Source: Thermoanaerobaculaceae bacterium
Lineage (GTDB): Bacteria > Acidobacteriota > UBA4820
DNA length: 5,126 nt
Assembly: GCA_012798145.1 (NCBI GenBank)
Contig: JAAZNT010000259.1
Coordinates: 1 to 5,126, forward strand
Direction of reading: 5' to 3'
This document shows, one piece after another, positions 1 through 5,126 of this stretch. The stretch's first letter is position 1; each line of letters opens with the position of its first letter. The notes beneath the pieces were generated by a model, which saw nothing but the letters and a program-made list of their open reading frames with translations, searched no databases and had not been told where the DNA came from. A program made the translations under genes and the position numbers.

Positions 1-1
1 C

Positions 2-214
2 GGCAAAGACAGATACAGAATAGAAAGGATGATTGAAGGAGACACTGTAAAAGATGTCCTTTCATATATGCAGTACCAGAAAAGAGACATTCTCAACGCA
101 ATTAGAAGAAGCATAGAAGACGCCATTGACGAAGGAAAGATTTCAATAAGAGATTCCGCAAGAATACTGAAATTTCTTGACGACGGACTTGAAGGATACA
201 CATATCTTGAATAG
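2..214 (+). CDS. speA: Biosynthetic arginine decarboxylase, C-terminal fragment (5' end outside window)
   Basis: The open frame enters from the left edge and ends at TAG 212-214, giving the last 70 residues. The ATG at 29 is an internal methionine: the frame is open upstream and reads GKDRYRIER before it. The motif GDTVKDVLSYMQY, the following charged helical stretch, and the terminal GLEGYTYLE match the C-terminal helical extension of PLP-dependent SpeA enzymes, which are usually about 630-660 residues long. SpeA decarboxylates L-arginine to agmatine and CO2 in the cytoplasm, the first step of the agmatine route to putrescine and spermidine. The PLP-binding barrel and catalytic residues lie outside the window, so activity cannot be judged here. 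The gene ends 15 bp before the next start, which suggests co-transcription. The identification rests on recalled family C-terminal motifs and is fairly firm. Confidence 0.86.
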   Translation, partial: GKDRYRIERMIEGDTVKDVLSYMQYQKRDILNAIRRSIEDAIDEGKISIRDSARILKFLDDGLEGYTYLE

Positions 215-216
215 TT

Positions 217-223
217 AAGGGGA
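217..223 (+). promoter_or_regulatory. Ribosome binding site of the large secreted protein gene
   Basis: AAGGGGA lies 6 nt before the ATG at 230 and is close to the AAGGAGG consensus. It supports that ATG as the start and fills most of the 15-bp gap after speA. This leaves no room for a separate terminator and promoter. Confidence 0.75.
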
Positions 224-229
224 AATATT

Positions 230-286
230 ATGAAAAAGATTGCTGTCTTATTTTTGCTGGTTATCTTTGCTATGCCGTTTTTCTGC
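230..286 (+). other. Signal peptide of the large secreted protein
   Basis: The first 19 residues have a short basic n-region (KK) and a long hydrophobic core rich in Leu, Phe, Val and Ile, ending in MPFFCQ. This is a Sec-type export signal. C19 follows two Phe residues, which does not fit the usual lipobox of small residues at -1 and -2, so cleavage by signal peptidase I near residues 18-20 is more likely than lipoprotein processing. The exact site is uncertain. Confidence 0.75.
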
Positions 287-3200
287 CAAAAAATTCTTTT
301 TGATGCCACCAAGCATGAAATGGCGGGCAATGCTGATTGGGTTATAGATTCAGATTACTGGAATTTGAATATGCCTGCATACCCCTGCAGCGGAAGCAGC
401 AACGAAGCAAATCCCGCCTCTCTTCCAACTCCGGATCAGTCAACAGTCTCTCAAAGCACTCCGGAAACATACTGGACGGGAGCGATATCCGCTTGGGCTA
501 TTGAACTTGTAAAAGCGGGATACATTGTTGAAACGCTGCCGCCGACGGGGTACATATCTTTTGGAGATGTGAACAATCCTCAGGACCTAAGCAACTACAA
601 AGTTTTTATAATGTGCGAGCCGCAAAACCAGTTGAGCGCTTCAGAAAAAACTGCGATTTTAAATTTCGTTTCATCTGGCGGTGGGCTTTTTATGGTTGCA
701 GACCATGAAACATCAGACAGAGACTGCGACAATTGGGATTCCCCACATATCTTTAACGATTTGACTCAGGCTGTTTCAACTACTCAGACAGGACTTTTCG
801 GAATATGGTTTAGAGTAAATGAGATTTCCGATAAAGGAGGTGAAGACTGGTTTGATGACGCAACTGACAACAATGTTGAGACAGATTCGAACGATCCCAT
901 AATTTGCGGTCCTTTTGGAAGCGGAAGCGGCGGGCTTGGATTGTTCGGAGCCACATCAATGGATATAAATCCTTTGGACAATCCTTATGTGAAAGCGCAT
1001 GTTTGGAGAACAGGACAGAGCCATAACAATTTGAGAGTCACCTTCGCAACTTCACAGTATGGAGATGGAAGAATTGCGGCGATAGGTGACAGTTCGCCTG
1101 CAGACGATGGAACAGGTGACAGCGGAGATACTCTTTACGACGGCTGGGATAAAGCATCGGGAGGAGTCAACAATAAAGAAATTTTTATGAACGCAACATA
1201 TTTCCTTTTAAATCCCGCTCCCGACACAACCCCCCCTTCAATAACGGAGGGACCTTCTTCACAGGTTAAAGATTGTTCTGCCGCTGTTTCTTGGAAGACA
1301 GACGAAGCGGCAAACTCCATAGTTGAGTATGGTTTGACTGATTCATACGGGATGTCTGTATCAAGCCAAAGTTTTGTGAAAGACCACCTTATTGATATTT
1401 CAAGTTTGAATCCTTCAACTCAATACCATTACAGAGTGCTTTCTTCTGATACAAAAGGAAATGGCCCAACGGCAAGTTCAGATTTGACTTTTACAACTTC
1501 TGCAGACTCTCCTCCCGTTATTGTTACTGGTCCCTCTGTTGTCTCTGTATCAAGTTCAACAGCAAAAATCGTATGGGAGAGCGATGAACCTGCAACATCC
1601 CTTGTTGAATACGGAACAAGCCAAAGTTACGGCAACAACGCATATTTAAGCGGATATTCCAAAATTCATGAAATTGTCATCAGCGGATTGACTCCAGAAA
1701 CAACTTATCATTTCAGAGTTGTTTCAAGCGATGAATGCGGCAACGGGCCTACTTACTCCGGCGACAGCACATTTGTGACTTCAAGTCCCGCGCTTGACAT
1801 TTCAGGGTGGACAATTAAGCAGTATAATTCTTCCCAGTCTTTTACCTTTCCTCAGGGAACTTTTATTCCCCAAAATGGATATTTGATTCTGGCAAGGAAT
1901 GTAACAAGAAGCCAGTTTGAATCTCAATGGCCCTCAATGCCTGCGGAAACTGGCTTTGTGAACTCCAATCCAAACGGCAGTTGTCCTGACGGCTGTTTCC
2001 CTATGATAAACGGTTCAGAGATTTTTGAGTTATACGATTCTCAAAACAACCTGATTGACGGTCCAACTATTTCAATTTCGGCTTCTAATTCTTACCAAAG
2101 GAAAAACCCTTCAGATGACCCTTCGCTTTCAGCAAGTTGGAATACCCTTTCCCAGACAAGTGCCACTCCCGGAAGCGGGGCAGGAAATTTAAGCGGGGCA
2201 GGTGTCGTAATAAACGAAATGGCGGATAATTCAAGTTTCAGTTACGAATTCATTGAGTTGTTCAACGACGGCGGAAGTTCGGTTCCAGACACTATAGCCC
2301 CTGAAAAAGTTTCCGACCTTGCTGTCATTCCAGACACCAATAATTCTTTGAAGCTTGAATGGACTGCTCCCGGAGACGATGGAATGAGCGGCACTGCCAC
2401 TTCTTATGAAATAAGATACAGTTTGTCTCCAATAAAAAATGACAACGATTTTAATTCTGCCACACTCGTCGCTTCTCCTCCCTCCCCTGCTGCTGGAGGG
2501 ACAAAGCAGACATTTATTGTTAGCGGTTTGACAAATTCAGAAGTTTATTTCTTTGCCTTAAAAACATCAGACGAAGTTCCAAACCAAAGCGCTCTTTCAA
2601 ACTGCTCTTGGGCTCTGGTTCAGGATGGCGGTTCTCAGCCAAATCCTGTAAACCATCTTTTAATAAGCCAAATAAGAGTATCAGGAAGCACAGATGATGT
2701 TGTAGAACTTTTCAATCCGACAACAAGTTCAATATCTTTAAGCGGGTATTCGATACAATATTTTGCTGCAAACAGCAATTTTGGTTTTAGGGTCAATTTA
2801 AATGCTTCAAAATCTGTTCCCGCACTTGGCTGGTATTTAATAGCAGGAAACGGTTACAGCGGCTCGCCGGCGGCGGATGATTCTCTTGGAACAGCAAACG
2901 CTTCAAGCACGGCAGGTCATCTTGCTTTGGTTCAATCAACATCAAACTCCTCTTGCAGCGCCTCAAACATTGTTGACAAAGTTGGATATGGAACATCTGC
3001 AACTTGTCCTGAAACATCACCTGCGACTCTTCCGGCAAGCGGAAATTCAATTAAAAGAAAACCCAATGATACAACCGGCAACGGACAAGACACAGACAAC
3101 AACCAGAACGACTTTCTTTCCCCGTCAGCGCCCTCTTTCAGAAACTCTTCAAGCCCTCCGGCGACGCTTCCGCAGAATCTTGGGGTTGTTGGGAAAACCC

Positions 3201-3421
3201 TGTTTTTAAGCAAAGAGGGTTCTCAGACCCTTCTTGAATGGGGAAGAGCGGCTGGGGCAAGCGAATATCATATCTATTCAGGCGCTTCGCCCGATTTTAT
3301 GAATAATCCTCCATCGCCAATTATACAAACCACAAACAGCGCAATCAATTCTGAAATTCCTTCGCCTGTTTTATATTTTGTTGTTCTTGCCGGCAACGGA
3401 AGCGATGAGTCTGAAGATTAA
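230..3421 (+). CDS. Large secreted multidomain protein: GATase1-like N-terminal domain, FN3 repeats and lamin-tail domains
   Basis: A 1063-residue protein of unknown function. Residues 1-19 form a signal peptide (K2-K3, then a hydrophobic core 4-18). Residues 21-330 resemble the secreted glutamine-amidotransferase-like/DUF4350-type domain: FDATKHEMAGNADWVID near the N-terminus, GGGLFMVADHETSDRD at 150-165, and an Asp/Gly-rich stretch around 286-304. Then come FN3-1 (about 335-423), FN3-2 (428-519), an LTD C-terminal part (521-650), a short LTD N-terminal part (659-685), FN3-3 (686-797), a complete LTD (808-969), and a weak FN3-like tail (about 982-1056). FN3 and LTD modules usually mediate adhesion or spacing on exported proteins. 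The N-terminal domain could bind ligand or metal, or be an enzyme; I cannot tell. No sorting signal, transmembrane anchor or dockerin is visible at the C-terminus, which ends in a short acidic tail. The ATG is supported by a good ribosome binding site. The export and domain calls are firm, the N-terminal family call moderate. Confidence 0.9.
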   Translation: MKKIAVLFLLVIFAMPFFCQKILFDATKHEMAGNADWVIDSDYWNLNMPAYPCSGSSNEANPASLPTPDQSTVSQSTPETYWTGAISAWAIELVKAGYIVETLPPTGYISFGDVNNPQDLSNYKVFIMCEPQNQLSASEKTAILNFVSSGGGLFMVADHETSDRDCDNWDSPHIFNDLTQAVSTTQTGLFGIWFRVNEISDKGGEDWFDDATDNNVETDSNDPIICGPFGSGSGGLGLFGATSMDINPLDNPYVKAHVWRTGQSHNNLRVTFATSQYGDGRIAAIGDSSPADDGTGDSGDTLYDGWDKASGGVNNKEIFMNATYFLLNPAPDTTPPSITEGPSSQVKDCSAAVSWKTDEAANSIVEYGLTDSYGMSVSSQSFVKDHLIDISSLNPSTQYHYRVLSSDTKGNGPTASSDLTFTTSADSPPVIVTGPSVVSVSSSTAKIVWESDEPATSLVEYGTSQSYGNNAYLSGYSKIHEIVISGLTPETTYHFRVVSSDECGNGPTYSGDSTFVTSSPALDISGWTIKQYNSSQSFTFPQGTFIPQNGYLILARNVTRSQFESQWPSMPAETGFVNSNPNGSCPDGCFPMINGSEIFELYDSQNNLIDGPTISISASNSYQRKNPSDDPSLSASWNTLSQTSATPGSGAGNLSGAGVVINEMADNSSFSYEFIELFNDGGSSVPDTIAPEKVSDLAVIPDTNNSLKLEWTAPGDDGMSGTATSYEIRYSLSPIKNDNDFNSATLVASPPSPAAGGTKQTFIVSGLTNSEVYFFALKTSDEVPNQSALSNCSWALVQDGGSQPNPVNHLLISQIRVSGSTDDVVELFNPTTSSISLSGYSIQYFAANSNFGFRVNLNASKSVPALGWYLIAGNGYSGSPAADDSLGTANASSTAGHLALVQSTSNSSCSASNIVDKVGYGTSATCPETSPATLPASGNSIKRKPNDTTGNGQDTDNNQNDFLSPSAPSFRNSSSPPATLPQNLGVVGKTLFLSKEGSQTLLEWGRAAGASEYHIYSGASPDFMNNPPSPIIQTTNSAINSEIPSPVLYFVVLAGNGSDESED
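290..1219 (+). other. N-terminal GATase1-like / DUF4350-type domain
   Basis: Residues 21-330 of the secreted protein. The order is a first strand (KILFDATKHE), a helix with AWAIELVKAGY (88-98), a strand KVFIMCEP (124-131), a helix ending ILNFVSSGGG (143-152), then the strand LFMVADH (153-159). This alternating alpha/beta pattern is that of class I glutamine-amidotransferase-like folds. At the turn where that fold carries its nucleophilic Cys, this protein has A157-D158-H159 followed by S162, D163, D165 and D167. A second acidic cluster occurs at 287-304 (DSSPADDGTGDSGD), next to the conserved-looking YDGW. These suggest metal or calcium binding rather than amidotransferase chemistry. The fold call is by recognition only. 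Confidence 0.55.
1232..1786 (+). repeat. Tandem pair of fibronectin type III domains (FN3-1, FN3-2)
   Basis: Residues 335-423 and 428-519 are two copies of one module, offset by 94 residues. Matching landmarks are VSWKTDEAANSIVEYG and IVWESDEPATSLVEYG, then SSLNPSTQYHYRVLSSD and SGLTPETTYHFRVVSSD, then GNGPT in both, each ending in a strand with FTT or FVT. The core Trp is W355 in the first and W449 in the second. The SIVEYG/SLVEYG type is common in exported bacterial proteins with purple-acid-phosphatase-like FN3 domains. Divergence at the DNA level suggests an old duplication. Confidence 0.85.
1790..2284 (+). other. Lamin-tail domain with N- and C-terminal parts in reversed order
   Basis: Residues 521-650 begin directly with the middle of an LTD (DISGWTIKQYN, then GTFIPQNGYLILARN) and run to its usual end (NSYQRKNPSDD, W637, TPGSG). 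The missing opening part, VVINEMADNSSFSYEFIELFN, occurs afterwards at 659-685, connected by a Gly-rich linker (GSGAGNLSGAG, 648-658), and FN3-3 follows at once. Joining V685 to D523 reproduces the layout of the complete LTD downstream (ELFNPTTSSI-SLSGY, 826-840) without a gap. The element can be read as a circularly permuted LTD. Confidence 0.7.
2173..2202 (+). repeat. 12-bp direct repeat at the junction of the swapped LTD halves
   Basis: AAGCGGGGCAGG occurs at 2173-2184 and again at 2191-2202, 18 bp apart and in frame. It encodes the Gly-rich linker between the LTD C-terminal part and the relocated N-terminal part. A short direct repeat here could be a trace of slippage or recombination that built the linker. 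Confidence 0.8.
2285..2620 (+). other. Fibronectin type III domain 3
   Basis: Residues 686-797. Typical FN3 landmarks are visible: PDTIAPEKVSDLAV at the start, LKLEWTAPGDDG (708-718) carrying the core Trp, SYEIRYS (725-731), then FIVSGLTNSEVYFFALKTSDE (762-782). This is a different FN3 subtype from the tandem pair: the TAPGDDG and ALKTSDE forms are common in exported bacterial proteins. It joins the relocated LTD strand to the complete LTD. Confidence 0.8.
2651..3136 (+). other. Complete lamin-tail domain (LTD-2)
   Basis: Residues 808-969 read in the normal order: opening strand LLISQIRVSG, DDVVELFNPTTSS (822-834), LSGYSIQYF (837-845), ALGWYLIAGNGY (865-876), GHLALVQ (896-902), DKVGYG (916-921), and the closing SIKRKPNDTTGNGQDTDNN (940-958). 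Closing with an Arg/Lys-Asp-rich stretch is usual for bacterial LTDs. C909 and C926 could form a disulfide within the domain. It serves as the internal reference for the permuted copy upstream. Confidence 0.8.
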
Positions 3422-4478
3422 AAAAACCCTATTTGCTATTGCCCTTTTTGGGGCAATTCTTTCGGTGCAGATTATTTCACAGCAACCGCCGAAAATATCT
3501 GAGGAAATCCTTGCTGTTCAGATACATCAGTTGGTGAACGAAGAAAGGCAGAGGGCTGATCTCAATCCTCTTGAATGGAACGAAAAACTTGCGGCGGTGG
3601 CAAAACTTCACAGTGAAGATATGGCGAAAAACGGTTTTTTTGATTATATAAACCTTAAAGACGAAGACCCAATAAAAAGGGCGGAAAAATATGGAGTGAA
3701 ATGCGCAAAGAACTTGGGCAGCGAGGTCGTTACAGGGATTGCGGAGAACCTTTTCAAAGACGCTCTTTTCACAATAGCAAAAACAACCAAAGAAAAAAAA
3801 TATATTTACAAAACCTCAGAAGAGATTGCCCGATCAGTGATTCAGGGGCTAATGAAAAAAAGCGAAAACAGAAAGAACATTCTTGACAAAGAATATTTAA
3901 GCGAAGGCATAGGAGTTTCAATAGACAAAGAGGGGAATGTCTTTATAACGCAGGATTTCTGTATCGGCAATTTTGAACTTAAAGATGAGAATCAAAAACC
4001 GACCATTGACCCTCTTCTTCTTGCAAGAAAAATTCACGAACTTATCAATAAAGAGAGGGAAAAGAGAAGAATTAAAAAACTTAAATGGAATGAAGAACTT
4101 GAAAAGATCGCCCTTTCGCACAGCAGAGATATGGCAAAAAGAAACTATTTTGCCCATAAAACGCCCGAAGGAAAAGATCCATCAGACAGAGCGAAGGAAA
4201 GGGGATTTTTGTGTCAAAAAAAATATGGAAGTTACATAAGAAGCGGGATAGGCGAAAACATCTTTCAGAATCACATTTTCAAAAGCGCCACATACCTTGA
4301 AGACAGGGCATACTACGATTACAGAAGTTTTGATGAGATAGCCGAATCAACGGTAGAAGGGTGGATGAAGAGCGAAGGGCATAAAGAAAACATTTTGAAT
4401 CCCGAATATGACAGCGAAGGAATAGGAGTGGTAATTTCTGAATCAGGTGAAATTTATATCACAGAAAATTTCTGTTGA
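3405..4478 (+). CDS. Exported protein with two tandem CAP/SCP domains
   Basis: A 357-residue protein starting at ATG 3405 (MSLKIKKTLF). A TTG at 3378 would extend the frame by 9 residues, but it has no ribosome binding site and would bury the basic n-region of the signal. Residues 1-25 are a signal peptide or N-terminal anchor. CAP-1 spans about 38-186 and CAP-2 about 208-357, offset by about 171 residues. CAP-2 has the full family signature: SHSRDMAKRNYFAH, GIGENIF, GWMKSEGHKENIL, and a terminal YITENFC, with pocket residues H239, H251, E284 and H326. Each domain has a Cys pair (C100/C186 and C270/C357) likely to form a disulfide. Bacterial CAP proteins are secreted or cell-surface and often of unknown function; some bind lipids, others have been proposed to be proteases. 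The gene overlaps the upstream stop by 17 bp, so translation is probably coupled. The family assignment is firm and the role unknown. Confidence 0.92.
   Translation: MSLKIKKTLFAIALFGAILSVQIISQQPPKISEEILAVQIHQLVNEERQRADLNPLEWNEKLAAVAKLHSEDMAKNGFFDYINLKDEDPIKRAEKYGVKCAKNLGSEVVTGIAENLFKDALFTIAKTTKEKKYIYKTSEEIARSVIQGLMKKSENRKNILDKEYLSEGIGVSIDKEGNVFITQDFCIGNFELKDENQKPTIDPLLLARKIHELINKEREKRRIKKLKWNEELEKIALSHSRDMAKRNYFAHKTPEGKDPSDRAKERGFLCQKKYGSYIRSGIGENIFQNHIFKSATYLEDRAYYDYRSFDEIAESTVEGWMKSEGHKENILNPEYDSEGIGVVISESGEIYITENFC
3516..4475 (+). repeat. Duplicated CAP domain: degenerate copy 1, intact copy 2
   Basis: Residues 38-186 (3516-3962) and 208-357 (4026-4475) align along their whole length. Examples are IHQLVNEERQRADLNPLEWNE against IHELINKEREKRRIKKLKWNE (in both ranges), HSEDMAKNGFF against HSRDMAKRNYF, GIAENLF against GIGENIF, and YLSEGIGVSI against YDSEGIGVVI. 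Copy 1 keeps H69 and E114. It has Y81 where copy 2 has H251, N155 where copy 2 has H326, E154 for G325, and L149 for W320. The fold and disulfide should survive in copy 1, but the usual two-His/Glu pocket does not. Confidence 0.85.
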
Positions 4479-4484
4479 AGGAGG
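4478..4484 (+). promoter_or_regulatory. Ribosome binding site of tpiA
   Basis: AAGGAGG is a perfect consensus, 4 nt before the ATG at 4489, and overlaps the last base of the CAP gene stop codon. It is the strongest ribosome binding site in the window, as expected for a glycolytic enzyme placed late in an operon. Confidence 0.85.
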
Positions 4485-4488
4485 AAAT

Positions 4489-5126
4489 ATGTCTGCAAAA
4501 ATAATTGCCGCAAACTGGAAGATGTATAAAATTAAAAAAGATGTTGAGATATTTTTTGAAACTTGGAAAAGTTTTGATAAGTTGAAAAACGAAGTTGTTA
4601 TAATTCCCCAAGCCCCCATTTTAGAATTTGTGAAAAGTTTTTTAAGTTACGAAAAACTTGGGGGGCAAAACTGCAGTAACAAAAAAGAAGGCGCTTTCAC
4701 GGGAGAAGTATCCCCCTATCTTCTTAAAGATGTTGGATGTGAATATGTTTTAATCGGCCACTCGGAAAGAAGACACATTTTTGGCGAGAAGAACGAAATT
4801 ATGGGTGGAAAGATAAAAAACGCTATGGAAGCGGGTTTGAGGGCTATTTACTGCGTTGGAGAAAAACTTGAAGAGAGAGAAGAAGGAAAAACAATAGATA
4901 TAATTTTTGAACAATTAAGCGTTTTAAAAGAAATTTCTCAAAGCGGTTACGATATTGCTTACGAACCTGTTTGGGCTATCGGCACGGGAAAAGTCGCAAA
5001 GAAAGAAGATGCTTCTTATGTTCAGGGAAAAATTAAGGATTATCTTAGAGAGAGAGGCATAGGAAAAGATGCAAGAATCCTTTACGGTGGATCGGTCAAA
5101 CCGGAAAATTCAGCGGAACTTCTTTC
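4489..5126 (+). CDS. tpiA: Triosephosphate isomerase (3' end outside window)
   Basis: The frame starts at ATG 4489 and stays open to the right edge, giving 212 full codons; the family is usually about 245-255 residues, so some 35-40 are missing. The enzyme interconverts dihydroxyacetone phosphate and D-glyceraldehyde 3-phosphate in cytoplasmic glycolysis and gluconeogenesis, as a (beta/alpha)8 barrel dimer. Visible landmarks are AANWKM with N9 and K11 (substrate binding), GGQN (58-61), GAFTGEVSP (68-76), IGHSERR with the electrophile H91, CVGE (122-125), AYEPVWAIGTGK with the catalytic base E159 and the flexible lid after it, and YGGSVKPEN (199-207) for phosphate binding. The helix region after NWKM is slightly shorter than in many relatives, and the usual Asn after WKM is Tyr13, a variant I recall from other bacteria. 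The start follows a perfect ribosome binding site, 10 bp after the CAP gene. Confidence 0.96.
   Translation, partial: MSAKIIAANWKMYKIKKDVEIFFETWKSFDKLKNEVVIIPQAPILEFVKSFLSYEKLGGQNCSNKKEGAFTGEVSPYLLKDVGCEYVLIGHSERRHIFGEKNEIMGGKIKNAMEAGLRAIYCVGEKLEEREEGKTIDIIFEQLSVLKEISQSGYDIAYEPVWAIGTGKVAKKEDASYVQGKIKDYLRERGIGKDARILYGGSVKPENSAELL

Noticed and set aside
272..289. Possible lipoprotein processing at C19 of the large secreted protein
   Set aside because: The residues before Cys are Pro-Phe-Phe, which do not match the small-residue lipobox.
2793..3213. Overlapping open frames on both strands inside the LTD-2 region
   Set aside because: They are shadows of the 1063-residue gene. Their translations have no recognisable motifs and no ribosome binding sites that I can see.
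3378..3404. TTG start giving the CAP protein 9 extra residues
   Set aside because: No Shine-Dalgarno precedes it, and the extension would put a non-basic stretch before the normal signal peptide. ATG 3405 gives a standard Lys-rich n-region.
3793..3800. A8 run in the CAP gene as a frameshift or phase-variation site
   Set aside because: The frame continues through it into well-conserved CAP motifs, and A runs are common in the Lys-rich, AT-rich codon use here.
4606..4663. Inverted repeat CCCCAAG / CTTGGGG
   Set aside because: The arms are only 7 bp, separated by a 44-nt loop, lie inside the tpiA coding sequence and are not followed by a T-run, so chance is the simplest explanation.

Overview
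This 5.1 kb window carries four protein-coding stretches, all on the plus strand and tightly packed: the 3' end of a biosynthetic arginine decarboxylase gene (speA), a very large exported multidomain beta-rich protein, an exported protein with two CAP/SCP domains, and most of a triosephosphate isomerase gene (tpiA, cut by the window end). Gaps are 15 bp, a 17-bp overlap, and 10 bp. Good Shine-Dalgarno sequences precede the first and last of the three starts inside the window. The arrangement looks like one transcription unit, and I see no terminator or convincing promoter between the genes.

The source is a bacterium with moderate to low G+C, judged by eye from many AAA, GAA and ATA codons, and with Shine-Dalgarno-led translation. 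Exported proteins with Lys-rich N-termini, FN3 and lamin-tail domains, and a GYTYLE-ending SpeA suggest a free-living or environmental bacterium from a deep-branching lineage, perhaps near Acidobacteriota or the former Deltaproteobacteria. That placement is only a guess, because no marker in the window fixes the phylum.

Layout: 2-214 speA C-terminus. 230-3421 a 1063-residue secreted protein: signal peptide, an N-terminal domain resembling a glutamine-amidotransferase-like (DUF4350-type) fold, two tandem FN3 domains, a lamin-tail domain (LTD) whose halves occur in swapped order, a third FN3, a complete LTD, and a weak C-terminal FN3-like domain. 3405-4478 a 357-residue exported protein with two CAP domains, the first having lost key pocket residues. 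4489-5126 tpiA, with all catalytic residues present.

Two genes of core metabolism (polyamine synthesis and glycolysis) flank two exported proteins of unknown role. The exported pair are adjacent and overlapping, so they are the best candidates for working together at the cell surface or outside the cell. The flanking metabolic genes probably only share transcription. The most unusual structural signal is the apparent circular permutation of the first LTD. The second is the degenerate/intact pairing of the CAP domains. I found no RNA gene, mobile element, CRISPR array or non-coding stretch longer than 15 bp.
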